Below, in pieces: positions 40,207-48,627 of a stretch of 64,000 nucleotides of DNA. Within the stretch, counting starts at the first letter, position 1; each line of letters starts with the position of its first letter. The position numbers and the translations under genes are program-made. Location of the stretch: NCBI GenBank assembly GCA_021734165.1, contig JAIPJL010000003.1:1-64000 (forward strand), read 5' to 3'. The stretch is from a bacterium (GTDB taxonomy: Bacteria > Electryoneota > AABM5-125-24 > Hatepunaeales > Hatepunaeaceae). Under the pieces are notes generated by a model, which saw only the letters and a program-made list of their open reading frames with translations, ran no database searches and was not told the origin of the DNA.

Positions 40207-40884
40207 ATGTACTGCCCAAATTGCGGGGCTCAGAGCCCTGATAAAGTAAACTTCTGCGGGTCTTGTGGCGCAAAGCTCACAGACTCAGCCGCTCCGGCAG
40301 CGTCCGATCCACCCCCGAAATGCCCCGAATGCTCCGGCGAAAATGATCTGTCAGCACAGTTTTGCCGGCACTGTGGAGCATCACTGAAAGCCCAGACTGC
40401 AGGAGCTTTCAGCCCAGCCGGACAGATGTATATACCGCCGCCGCGGGTGGATTATGCCGGTTTCTGGCGCAGGTTTGTGGCGTTTATAATCGACATGATC
40501 GCTATCGGAATTGTGACCTCACTGCTGAGGTTGTTCACTGGTGGATCCCTAATTCATCAACCGACGATGATGCATGGCTGCCCGAACTACGGAGCTATGT
40601 TTTTATCATTCTCTAATATAGCAAGTATAGTTATAACTTGGCTTTACTTCGCATTATTGGAAAGCTCAACCCGTCAGGCAACGTTTGGCAAGATGGCGCT
40701 GGGATTGTTCGTTACCGACCTTGAGGGAAACCGCTTATCCTTTACCAGAGCATCCGGTAGGTACTTCAGCAAGATTATCTCCGGTATGACAATGACAATA
40801 GGCTTTTTAATGGCTGGCTTCACGGCAAAGAAGCAAGCACTGCATGACATGATCGCAGGATGTCTCGTACTCGTTAGAAGGTAA
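40207..40884 (+). CDS. RDD-family membrane protein with N-terminal double zinc ribbon
   Basis: MYCPNCGAQ...FCGSCGAKL...KCPECSGEN...FCRHCGASL; YAGFWRRFVAFIIDMIAIGIV. Confidence 0.9.
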   Translation: MYCPNCGAQSPDKVNFCGSCGAKLTDSAAPAASDPPPKCPECSGENDLSAQFCRHCGASLKAQTAGAFSPAGQMYIPPPRVDYAGFWRRFVAFIIDMIAIGIVTSLLRLFTGGSLIHQPTMMHGCPNYGAMFLSFSNIASIVITWLYFALLESSTRQATFGKMALGLFVTDLEGNRLSFTRASGRYFSKIISGMTMTIGFLMAGFTAKKQALHDMIAGCLVLVRR

Positions 40885-40923
40885 GACGTCAAAAATAGTT
40901 TCCTTCCTAAATCTACCAGATTC

Positions 40924-40956
40924 AAAAATCCGGTCTCGTAAGAGACCGGATTTTTT
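40924..40956 (+). terminator. Intrinsic terminator
   Basis: AAAAATCCGGTCTC-GTAA-GAGACCGGATTTTTT, 14-bp perfect stem. Confidence 0.88.
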
Positions 40957-41021
40957 GATCGAAATTCTCACCAAAATCCTATATATAAATCTCATTGAAA
41001 TGTGTAAAAATTTATTATGAC

Positions 41022-41072
41022 TTGACAAATGTTATAACGAATGTTATACTATTGTTATACAGATGTTATAAC
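41022..41072 (+). promoter_or_regulatory. Sigma70-like promoter overlapped by four phased GTTATA(A)C repeats
   Basis: TTGACA (41022-41027), 17-bp spacer, TATACT (41045-41050); GTTATAAC 41031, GTTATAC 41043, GTTATAC 41054, GTTATAAC 41065. Confidence 0.75.
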
Positions 41073-41085
41073 AAAGGTAAATATT

Positions 41086-41310
41086 TTGATAAAAAAGATA
41101 ACTTCCTTTGGCAACAGTCTTGGATTGATCCTTGAGCGTCCGATTCTGGAATTGCTCGATATTGATCGTCACACAAAACTGGACCTCAGAACCGACGGCG
41201 AGTGTCTGATCATACGACCGCTCAAAAAAGATCGATCCGCACGCATCCTGGAGAGCGCAGACAGGATGATGAAAATCCACGACGATACATTCAGAAAGCT
41301 GACGCAGTGA
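41086..41310 (+). CDS. AbrB/MazE-like antitoxin (TTG start likely)
   Basis: MIKKITSFGNSLGLILERPILELLDIDRHTKLDLRTDGECLIIRPL; ORF track starts at 41041, inside the promoter. Confidence 0.78.
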   Translation: MIKKITSFGNSLGLILERPILELLDIDRHTKLDLRTDGECLIIRPLKKDRSARILESADRMMKIHDDTFRKLTQ

Positions 41311-41768
41311 AAGCCGAGATAGAGTTCCTGACTGCGGATGACGTGATCAGTATCCACGCTGAGCAGGTAAAACGTTACGGCGGCAGGCGCGGCATCAAAG
41401 ACAGGAAGCTGCTGGAGTCGGCGGTGAGCGCGCCACAGACCATGACATTGGGGAAATTTCTCTATACGGAATTATCGGAAAAAGCAGATAAGAAAGGCAG
41501 CGAGCAAAGCGCTTCAAAACGACAATACGCTTACAAGGATATATACGAAATGGCAGGCGTCATGGCGTATCAAATTTCGTATAGTAAATGCTTTGTTAAT
41601 GGTAATATGCGCACCGGACTGCTGGCGGCGCTGACATTCCTCGACATAAATGGAGTCACTATGGAAACGCCAACGGATGAGCTGTTTGAAATGATGATGG
41701 ACATTGAGCAATTTAAACAGAATATTTTGAGCCTGACGGAACTGCTGAGGGCGATGGGGGAAGGATGA
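41307..41768 (+). CDS. Doc/Fic-family toxin-like protein with degenerate active-site motif
   Basis: GTG start overlapping the AbrB stop (GTGA); ISIHAEQVKRYGGRRGIKDRKLLESAVSAPQ (Doc-like) and YSKCFVNGNMRTGLLAALTFLDING. Confidence 0.75.
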   Translation: MKAEIEFLTADDVISIHAEQVKRYGGRRGIKDRKLLESAVSAPQTMTLGKFLYTELSEKADKKGSEQSASKRQYAYKDIYEMAGVMAYQISYSKCFVNGNMRTGLLAALTFLDINGVTMETPTDELFEMMMDIEQFKQNILSLTELLRAMGEG

Positions 41769-41938
41769 TGTGGGGTCGTATTGTCGTGGTGACGGGATGC
41801 GATTGAAATGGATAAGATTGTCAGCTTATGCTCTTTTTGAATTAAAGAGACTTGTGATTCCGGCAGGTTGATACTATATTGCCAAAATTATAGATAACAT
41901 ACCCAACAATAAAAGCTGCTAACTTCAATGGAGGTTTA

Positions 41939-42118
41939 ATGATTACAAAGAAGATCAAGTACCAAAAACCGGAGTTAATCGAAATCCAATTGCTGGACGA
42001 ATCAGCAATAGGCGAGTCCGGCTTTGGTGACGAACCACCACTGCCATCCCCACCCGGAGGCGCGCCGCCGCGACCTGACGGAATGCCTGTAGGTAATGAT
42101 ATTCCACCGGGACCTTAA
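41939..42118 (+). CDS. 59-aa leader-like peptide with Pro/Gly-rich tail (below ORF-track cutoff)
   Basis: GGAGG at 41930; translation MITKKIKYQKPELIEIQLLDESAIGESGFGDEPPLPSPPGGAPPRPDGMPVGNDIPPGP*; 2 nt before the next CDS. Confidence 0.6.
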   Translation: MITKKIKYQKPELIEIQLLDESAIGESGFGDEPPLPSPPGGAPPRPDGMPVGNDIPPGP

Positions 42119-42120
42119 TC

Positions 42121-44790
42121 ATGGAGTCGAAAATGAACGTTACTCGTACACTCAAAGCGCAAATTGACAAGTTTTTCTTGCTTCTGCTTTTTACAATTTT
42201 GTTTTTACCAATTTCTAACTTATGCGCTTTACCGGAAAGCAAAATCAATGCGAGCGATTTGCAAGCTAGTGATTACTTCGGTACTTCAGTTTCCATTGAT
42301 GGTAATTATGCCATCGTAGGAGCATTCTTGGAAGCCCCAGGGGGTGTCAGTAGCGCTGGTTCTGCTTATATTTTTTACCGCTCCGATAATAGTTGGACTC
42401 AGCAGGCTAAAATAAACGCTAGTGATCCTCAGGCAGATGACTACTTTGGTATTTCCGTCTCCATCAATGGTGATTATGCCATTGTAGGAGCATATTATGA
42501 AGATCCAGGAGATATCAATAGAGCCGGTTCCGCTTACATCTTCCACCGTTCCGGTGAGGACTGGACTCAACAAGCGAAAATCAATGCCAGTGATGCGGAA
42601 GAAGAAGATAACTTCGGCGCTTTCGTTTCGATAAGTGGCGATTATGCTATCGTAGGAGCATACCTTGAAGATCCCGGTGGAGTAAGCGCTGCTGGTTCAG
42701 CCTACATCTTTCATCGTTCGGGTGAGGACTGGACACAGCAGGCTAAAATCAACGCCAGCGATGCTCAAGAAAGTGACCGATTTGGCTATTCAGTTTCTAT
42801 AAATGGTGATTATATAATTGTAGGAGCTTATGGGGATGACCCTGGAGGTTCCGCTTACATCTTTCATCGTTCGGGCGAGGACTGGACACAGCAGGCTAAA
42901 ATCAACGCCAGCGATGCTCAAGAAAGCGACCGATTTGGTTATTCAGTTTCTATAAATGGTGATTATGTAATTGTAGGAGCATCCGAGGAACATCCCGGAG
43001 ATGTAAGTAACGCTGGTTCTGCATATATTTTTCACCGTTCCGGCGAGGACTGGACGCAACAGGCGAAAATCAATGCTAGTGATTTGGGACAAGATGACAG
43101 ATTTGGAACTTCAGTATCCATAAGCAGTGATTATGTTATCGTGGGAGCGCCGGAGGAAGATCCAGGGAATGTAAGTATGGCCGGTTCTGCATACATTTTT
43201 CATCGTTCCGGCGAGAGCTGGACAGAGCAAATGAAAATTACTGCAAGTGATGTTGGGGAAAATGATGCATTCGGTCGCTCAGTTTCCATAAGCGATAATT
43301 ATCTTGCTGCTGGAGCTATGTCAGAAGATCCTGGAGGAATCGGTAACGCTGGTTCCGCTTATATTTACAAACACAGAACCGATAAATCAATTCCACGTTC
43401 TAAATATGCACTTATCGGCATCCCCGGCACGGTTGATGATGGTGATGCAAACGGACTCTTTCAGGATGATTTTGGTGGAGCTGCTCCCGGACACCCAAGA
43501 TGGCGCGTCAGTCGCTGGAACGACCCTGATCAATGGTATGAAAGATATAACGAGGGGGAACATCAGAATATTGCAGATTTCGCACCGGGACTTGGCTTCT
43601 GGGTGGTGCAGGCTGTGGTTGATAACTGTGTACTTGATATTGAAGCGGATCATTTAACTGACTTCGTGGCGGAGGACGCAAGGTTTGAAGTACCCTTAAG
43701 CCCCGGACGCAGTCCCCGCTCTTACACACAGGTCGCCAATCCTTTCAGTTATGCTTATGATCTCGCTAATACCTATTTTAGTATCAACGGTGGGGCTGCA
43801 ATCACTGTAGGTGAAGCAACCGGAGGAGGTTACATCAACGGCAATGCTGCAACGTGGGATGCTGATAACGAGCAGTATAATTATATCGCCTGGGACGAGA
43901 TTATTGATCCCTGGACGGGATTCTGGGTGATACAGACCGATCATACTGTAGATATTGATATTCTCTTTACACCGGATGGGTTTGTTGCGGAAGCGCCTCC
44001 GCGACCTGAGGATGATCAGGGTCAGGCAAGAGATGATTATGATGATTGGGCATTGGAACTTCCGGTGAAGTCAGTTGATGAGGAATATCGTGATGTGTAT
44101 AATAAAGCCGGGATTAAAGCTTCGGCTGTTGAATGTTACGATGCTTATGATGCTTTCGAGTTTACTCCGATGAACGACGAGTATGTGCATCTATATTTTC
44201 CACATCAGGATTGGGATTTTCAGCCAGCGAGTTACTCCTACGACTACCGCTCCCCCGATTTCGACGGCGCGAAGGTCTGGGAATTCACCGTCAAGGTCGT
44301 GAATCTGCCGAATCGGGAATTTGTTCTGAGATGGGATAATATTGGGGATATTCATTACCATTATTTCTTCAGGCTGGAGGACGCTGACGGCAATCGAATC
44401 TGTGATATGCGTGAAACGGAAGAGTTCACTTTCAGAAGTGGTGATGCTAACAACCAAGAGTTAAATTACAGGTTGGTTGTCGAATATCATCCTGAGGGAG
44501 TTGAAGGTGAAACTGCCGGTGTTCCACTTGAATTCGGCATTGTGTCTGCTTATCCAAATCCGTTTAATAGCGAGATCAGCATCGGATTCAATCTTATTTC
44601 TGATGGTAAAACTTCGCTGAGAGTGTTTGATTTGCAGGGACGAGAGGTTGCGGTGATTGGACAGAGTGAACTTTCTGCAGGCGCTCATCAGTTGATGTGG
44701 GATGCGAGTGGATTCGGTTCGGGTGTGTATATTGTGAGATTGGAGGCTGAGGGTGAAGTCTCGGCAAGGAAGGTTGTGCTTTTAAGGTAA
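42121..44790 (+). CDS. Secreted seven-blade FG-GAP (integrin-like) propeller protein with T9SS-like C-terminal domain
   Basis: Seven copies of [IT]xASD...FGxSVSIxxxYxIVGA...AGSAYIF; C-term VSAYPNPFNSEISIGFNL...LQGREV...SGVYIVRL...RKVVLLR*. Confidence 0.9.
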   Translation: MESKMNVTRTLKAQIDKFFLLLLFTILFLPISNLCALPESKINASDLQASDYFGTSVSIDGNYAIVGAFLEAPGGVSSAGSAYIFYRSDNSWTQQAKINASDPQADDYFGISVSINGDYAIVGAYYEDPGDINRAGSAYIFHRSGEDWTQQAKINASDAEEEDNFGAFVSISGDYAIVGAYLEDPGGVSAAGSAYIFHRSGEDWTQQAKINASDAQESDRFGYSVSINGDYIIVGAYGDDPGGSAYIFHRSGEDWTQQAKINASDAQESDRFGYSVSINGDYVIVGASEEHPGDVSNAGSAYIFHRSGEDWTQQAKINASDLGQDDRFGTSVSISSDYVIVGAPEEDPGNVSMAGSAYIFHRSGESWTEQMKITASDVGENDAFGRSVSISDNYLAAGAMSEDPGGIGNAGSAYIYKHRTDKSIPRSKYALIGIPGTVDDGDANGLFQDDFGGAAPGHPRWRVSRWNDPDQWYERYNEGEHQNIADFAPGLGFWVVQAVVDNCVLDIEADHLTDFVAEDARFEVPLSPGRSPRSYTQVANPFSYAYDLANTYFSINGGAAITVGEATGGGYINGNAATWDADNEQYNYIAWDEIIDPWTGFWVIQTDHTVDIDILFTPDGFVAEAPPRPEDDQGQARDDYDDWALELPVKSVDEEYRDVYNKAGIKASAVECYDAYDAFEFTPMNDEYVHLYFPHQDWDFQPASYSYDYRSPDFDGAKVWEFTVKVVNLPNREFVLRWDNIGDIHYHYFFRLEDADGNRICDMRETEEFTFRSGDANNQELNYRLVVEYHPEGVEGETAGVPLEFGIVSAYPNPFNSEISIGFNLISDGKTSLRVFDLQGREVAVIGQSELSAGAHQLMWDASGFGSGVYIVRLEAEGEVSARKVVLLR

Positions 44791-44970
44791 GTGAGCAAGT
44801 TATCAAGTAAGCAAGTGAGCAAGAATGAAAAAAGCCAAGTACATATACTAGACAAGCTAAGTACTTAAATATCAAACTTCTTTAGATACCTGCCTTCGCA
44901 GGTATGACACTAAAAGACAATATTTCAAAGATCTTAGTTATACATTGAAGACCATGTTGTTAATAAGGTA

Positions 44971-45082
44971 ACCCCCCCTTTATCCCTCCCCCTACCGGCG
45001 TAGAGGGGGGGGAGTGGGATTAATTCGCTCCACCGGCTGGCGCCGATGGCTATTCATGTTCAATCCCGCAGTTGCGGGATTG
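44971..45082. repeat. C/G-tract imperfect hairpin plus CAATCCCGCA-GT-TGCGGGATTG palindrome
   Basis: ACCCCCCCTTTATCCCTCCCCCTACCGGCGTAGAGGGGGGGGAGTGGG and a 10-bp inverted repeat at 45061-45082. Confidence 0.65.
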
Positions 45083-45207
45083 GGATGTGGATAATGTTAT
45101 AATTAGATTTATTTTTGCAATCATTAAATCTCTCCTTCAACATAACCTGAATTTCGTGAGACTTTTTGTATATTTCATGGTTAGATCAGGTAAACAAACG
45201 ACTCATA

Positions 45208-46707
45208 ATGAGCGAATCCAATCCAAATCAAGTGATTAACCGCACTCCGATCATTATCGGTTTGATGATCAGCGTAGCCTTAGCGGCTTTAGACGTGACT
45301 ATCGTTGCAACCGCTCTGCCGACTATAGTCGCTCAATTGTCAGGAGTCGAGCTGTACAGTTGGCTGGTGTCGATCTACCTGCTGACGTCCACGACGTCCG
45401 TTCCGCTGTACGGGCAGCTCGCCGACAACCTCGGTAGAAAGCCGATCCTGCTGTGGGGGATAATCCTGTTCACATTGGCGTCGGTTGCATGTACCCAGGT
45501 TACTACTATGAACCAGTTGATAGTAATGCGTGCGATACAGGGACTCGGAGCGGGAGCGATTCTTCCCATGACGATGACTATCATCGGAGACCTTTTCAGT
45601 ATCGAGGAACGCGCCAAATACCAGGGACTTTTCAGTGGCGTCTGGGGTGTGTCGAGTATAGTCGGTCCGGCGCTGGGCGCAGTGATTCTCACCTGGTGGC
45701 ACTGGCATGGCATATTCTACATCAATCTGCCGGTTGGGATTGTTGCGCTGACGCTTATAGTCAAATACTACCACGAGCACAACGTATCGAGCCATCGCTC
45801 GGTGGACGTCTGGGGAGCGTTGTTGCTCACTGTTGGTGTGGGAGCGCTGCTGGTTGCAGTCGGACAGAGATCAGGTACAAACGTTACATCATCATGGCTG
45901 TATGCATTTTCCGCAGCCTGTATTATCGCATTAATTTTCTTAGAACGTCAGGTTAAAAGCCCGATTTTGCCTCTGCCTTTAATCACGAGGCGTATAATCG
46001 GTTTCAGTTACCTGATTGCATTATTCGGCGGTATAATGCAATTCGGACTGACAGCGTATATGCCCTTGTTTGTACAGGGCGCTATGGGAGGGACTCCGAC
46101 TAAGGTTGGGATGACCATGGCTCCGGTGGCTATAGGTTGGCCCCTCGGCAGTGTCTTAAGCGGTAAAATGATCCTGAAATGGGGATACAAACGGGTGCTG
46201 GTATTAGGAATGTCCATTGGAGTGGTTGCTATTGGTTTGATTCAGCTTATGCAAAGCCACACTCCCATCGTTCCTTTGATCGGTGTGGTGATGCTGGGAG
46301 GATTTTCACTCGGATTGACTACGACTCCTCTTATTATAGCAGTGCAGAACGCTGTGGATTGGAAGCAGCGGGGGATTACTACAGCCTTGAACCAGTTCAG
46401 TCGAACCATCGGCGGCGTCATCGGCGTGGCGGTGATGGGCGTGATGCTGAACAACAATCTTTCTAAATATCTCGGAGGTTCCGCACTGACTTCAGGCTAC
46501 AATTCTGAGACGCTTATTCGGGACATGCTGGAGCCTGCCAAGCGTGGCGCTTATCCGTTGGACGTGCTGCATTTAGTGCAGAATGATCTTGCGGACGCCA
46601 TGCATGAAATGTATTTGCTGCCGTTGATTGCGGTGGTAGTGGCTTTGCTCTTGGTTATTTTCACTTTTCCGGGTGGGAAGGTTGAAAAGCACTCCAATAA
46701 GAAATGA
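45208..46707 (+). CDS. MFS drug transporter, DHA2/EmrB-QacA type
   Basis: ALAALDVTIVATALPTIVAQL; LTSTTSVPLYGQLADNLGRKPILLWG; 14-TM-like hydrophobicity; ATG at 45208 preferred over 45166. Confidence 0.92.
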   Translation: MSESNPNQVINRTPIIIGLMISVALAALDVTIVATALPTIVAQLSGVELYSWLVSIYLLTSTTSVPLYGQLADNLGRKPILLWGIILFTLASVACTQVTTMNQLIVMRAIQGLGAGAILPMTMTIIGDLFSIEERAKYQGLFSGVWGVSSIVGPALGAVILTWWHWHGIFYINLPVGIVALTLIVKYYHEHNVSSHRSVDVWGALLLTVGVGALLVAVGQRSGTNVTSSWLYAFSAACIIALIFLERQVKSPILPLPLITRRIIGFSYLIALFGGIMQFGLTAYMPLFVQGAMGGTPTKVGMTMAPVAIGWPLGSVLSGKMILKWGYKRVLVLGMSIGVVAIGLIQLMQSHTPIVPLIGVVMLGGFSLGLTTTPLIIAVQNAVDWKQRGITTALNQFSRTIGGVIGVAVMGVMLNNNLSKYLGGSALTSGYNSETLIRDMLEPAKRGAYPLDVLHLVQNDLADAMHEMYLLPLIAVVVALLLVIFTFPGGKVEKHSNKK

Positions 46708-46724
46708 TGAGTTATAAGTTATAA

Positions 46725-46745
46725 CCCGGTTTCGGGGAAACCGGG
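46725..46745. repeat. Perfect 9-bp hairpin between convergent genes
   Basis: CCCGGTTTC-GGG-GAAACCGGG. Confidence 0.6.
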
Positions 46746-46753
46746 CTACTTTG

Positions 46754-48496
46754 CTATCTAGGTAGGTTAATCTTTTTGTCGCCGATATCTGCGCGATTCA
46801 CATCATTTAACAGCGCCCTGTACTGCTTTTTATCCCTGAGAATCTTTATCGCTTCCTTTAATTGAAGATCACCGTTGAAAGAAGATCGTATGCGCCAGTC
46901 TCTGCCTCCAAGCGCTGACGCTATTTCTCTGTCAAGATTCCTGCGAATAAAATCTCTCAGTTTTGGATTGTCAATACGGTTCTTTTCCTTAATAGTGAGT
47001 TCGATTTGATTCAAGAGTTCAAAGTATTTCTGGTCAAGTGAGTCCTTCTCACCGATTTTACGTAGATTTTTGATCTGCTCATCACCCGGAAGGGGAAATT
47101 GGAATTCAAGATTGTTAATGTATTCAGAAAAACCATCGACCATCTCATCAGTTACTATAACAGTGTCAGGACGCCCGTTTTCCGTCAACCATTCGTCAAT
47201 ATATGAGAAGAACATATTGTTTCGGTACATCTCAACACCAGCAGGATCGATTAGCTCCGGTTTGATAATGACGTCAGGCGTTATTCCACCACCGCCATAA
47301 ACCACTCTTCCGGCGTCGGTGAAATACCTGATCTCGCTGCTGTCAATAGCAGCAGTGTCAATGATTGAAACTTCAACATCCTCATTTATCTCTGCTAAAT
47401 CCACATCCTCTTCATCATCAAAGTAATTGTCCTTCTGTATCAATCTGCCGGATGGAGTATAATAACGGGCTGTAGTAATTTTCAAAGCCGCATTGCCGGG
47501 TAAATTCTGCACCGATTGAACCAAGCCTTTTCCAAAAGAAGTTGTGCCGACAATAACCGCCCTGTCGTGATCCTGTAAGGCTCCGGAGACAATTTCCGAA
47601 GCTGAGGCGCTTCCTCCATTAACCAGCACAACCATCGGTATATCTTCAGCAATTGGTTTACCGCCAGCCTTGAAATTACGCATGGAGCGTTTAACCCTTC
47701 CCCTTGTGGAGACTATATCTGAACCGGAGGGGAGAAATTCCTCAGATACCTCTATGGCTGAAGGCAACAGACCACCGGGATTGGAGCGGAGATCGAGTAT
47801 CAATCCTTCCGGTTTGTTCTGAAGAACTTCCTTGAGTGCAGCCCTTAGCTCATTTCCAGCATGTCCGGAAAATCTGATTAGCTTGATGTAGCCTATATTG
47901 TTTTCAAGTATCCCTGTATAAGCGACGTCATGTATTGTGATAACCGCGCGTGTTAGCGTATAGTCCAGAGGCTCTTTGTAACCCTTACGCTTGATTGTCA
48001 GCACAACGTCCGTGCCATCTTCACCGCGGATATGTTCTGATGCATCGGCGGTTGTGAAACCTTTTGTAGATTTGCCATCAACAGCTATTATTACATCACC
48101 GGCTTGCAGTCCAATACGCGCCGCCGGAGTATCTTCAATCGGCGAGATAATCGTTAATTGTTTATCTTTACCGCGTAGTCCTATTTCTACACCGATACCG
48201 CTGTATTCACCTTTGGTTATCTCTTCAAGGTCCTGGACTCTCTCCGGTTTAAAATATACAGTATAAGGATCAAGAGTCTCAAGCATGCCATTGATGCCTT
48301 TTTCAATTAATTCTTCAGTGTTGACAGTATCAACGTATTGTTTGGAAACTCCGCGAAAAACCTCGTAGAAAAGTTTGATCTGCGCTGCATTATCACGGTA
48401 TTGGTTGTCATTAGATTTTGCAGCATCCTCTTTTCCAGCAAAACCGGATGAACTCAGTATTAAAATTAGGGTTAAAACTACATTTACAAATCTCAT
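46754..48496 (-). CDS. S41 C-terminal processing peptidase (CtpA-like, PDZ)
   Basis: PDZ GEYSGIGVEIGLRGKDKQLTIISPIEDTPAARIGLQAGDVIIAVDG; catalytic GGSASASEIVSGAL and TSFGKGLVQ. Confidence 0.94.
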   Translation of the reverse strand: MRFVNVVLTLILILSSSGFAGKEDAAKSNDNQYRDNAAQIKLFYEVFRGVSKQYVDTVNTEELIEKGINGMLETLDPYTVYFKPERVQDLEEITKGEYSGIGVEIGLRGKDKQLTIISPIEDTPAARIGLQAGDVIIAVDGKSTKGFTTADASEHIRGEDGTDVVLTIKRKGYKEPLDYTLTRAVITIHDVAYTGILENNIGYIKLIRFSGHAGNELRAALKEVLQNKPEGLILDLRSNPGGLLPSAIEVSEEFLPSGSDIVSTRGRVKRSMRNFKAGGKPIAEDIPMVVLVNGGSASASEIVSGALQDHDRAVIVGTTSFGKGLVQSVQNLPGNAALKITTARYYTPSGRLIQKDNYFDDEEDVDLAEINEDVEVSIIDTAAIDSSEIRYFTDAGRVVYGGGGITPDVIIKPELIDPAGVEMYRNNMFFSYIDEWLTENGRPDTVIVTDEMVDGFSEYINNLEFQFPLPGDEQIKNLRKIGEKDSLDQKYFELLNQIELTIKEKNRIDNPKLRDFIRRNLDREIASALGGRDWRIRSSFNGDLQLKEAIKILRDKKQYRALLNDVNRADIGDKKINLPR

Positions 48497-48627
48497 AGGA
48501 TCTGCCTCTTTTACGGTTTGTAAGTACTCAAGAAACGCGACATGGTAGTCAGCAGGTTCTTAATGTTTGATTGTGACTAATTATTAAATATACTAATATC
48601 AGAATATGTTCCCAAATCGAATATAAA

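Noticed and set aside
41202-41306. ORF-track upstream extension of the Doc-like gene
   Set aside because: Region is already coded in another frame by the AbrB-like gene; GTG at 41307 in a GTGA overlap is a better start
41955-42248. 97-aa minus-strand ORF over the small peptide region
   Set aside because: Overlaps a better-supported plus-strand peptide with SD and the FG-GAP start; no motif
45340-45956. Long overlapping ORFs inside the MFS gene (151, 112 and 167 aa)
   Set aside because: No recognisable domain, no SD-like sites noted; explained as frame shadows of a GC-richer hydrophobic gene
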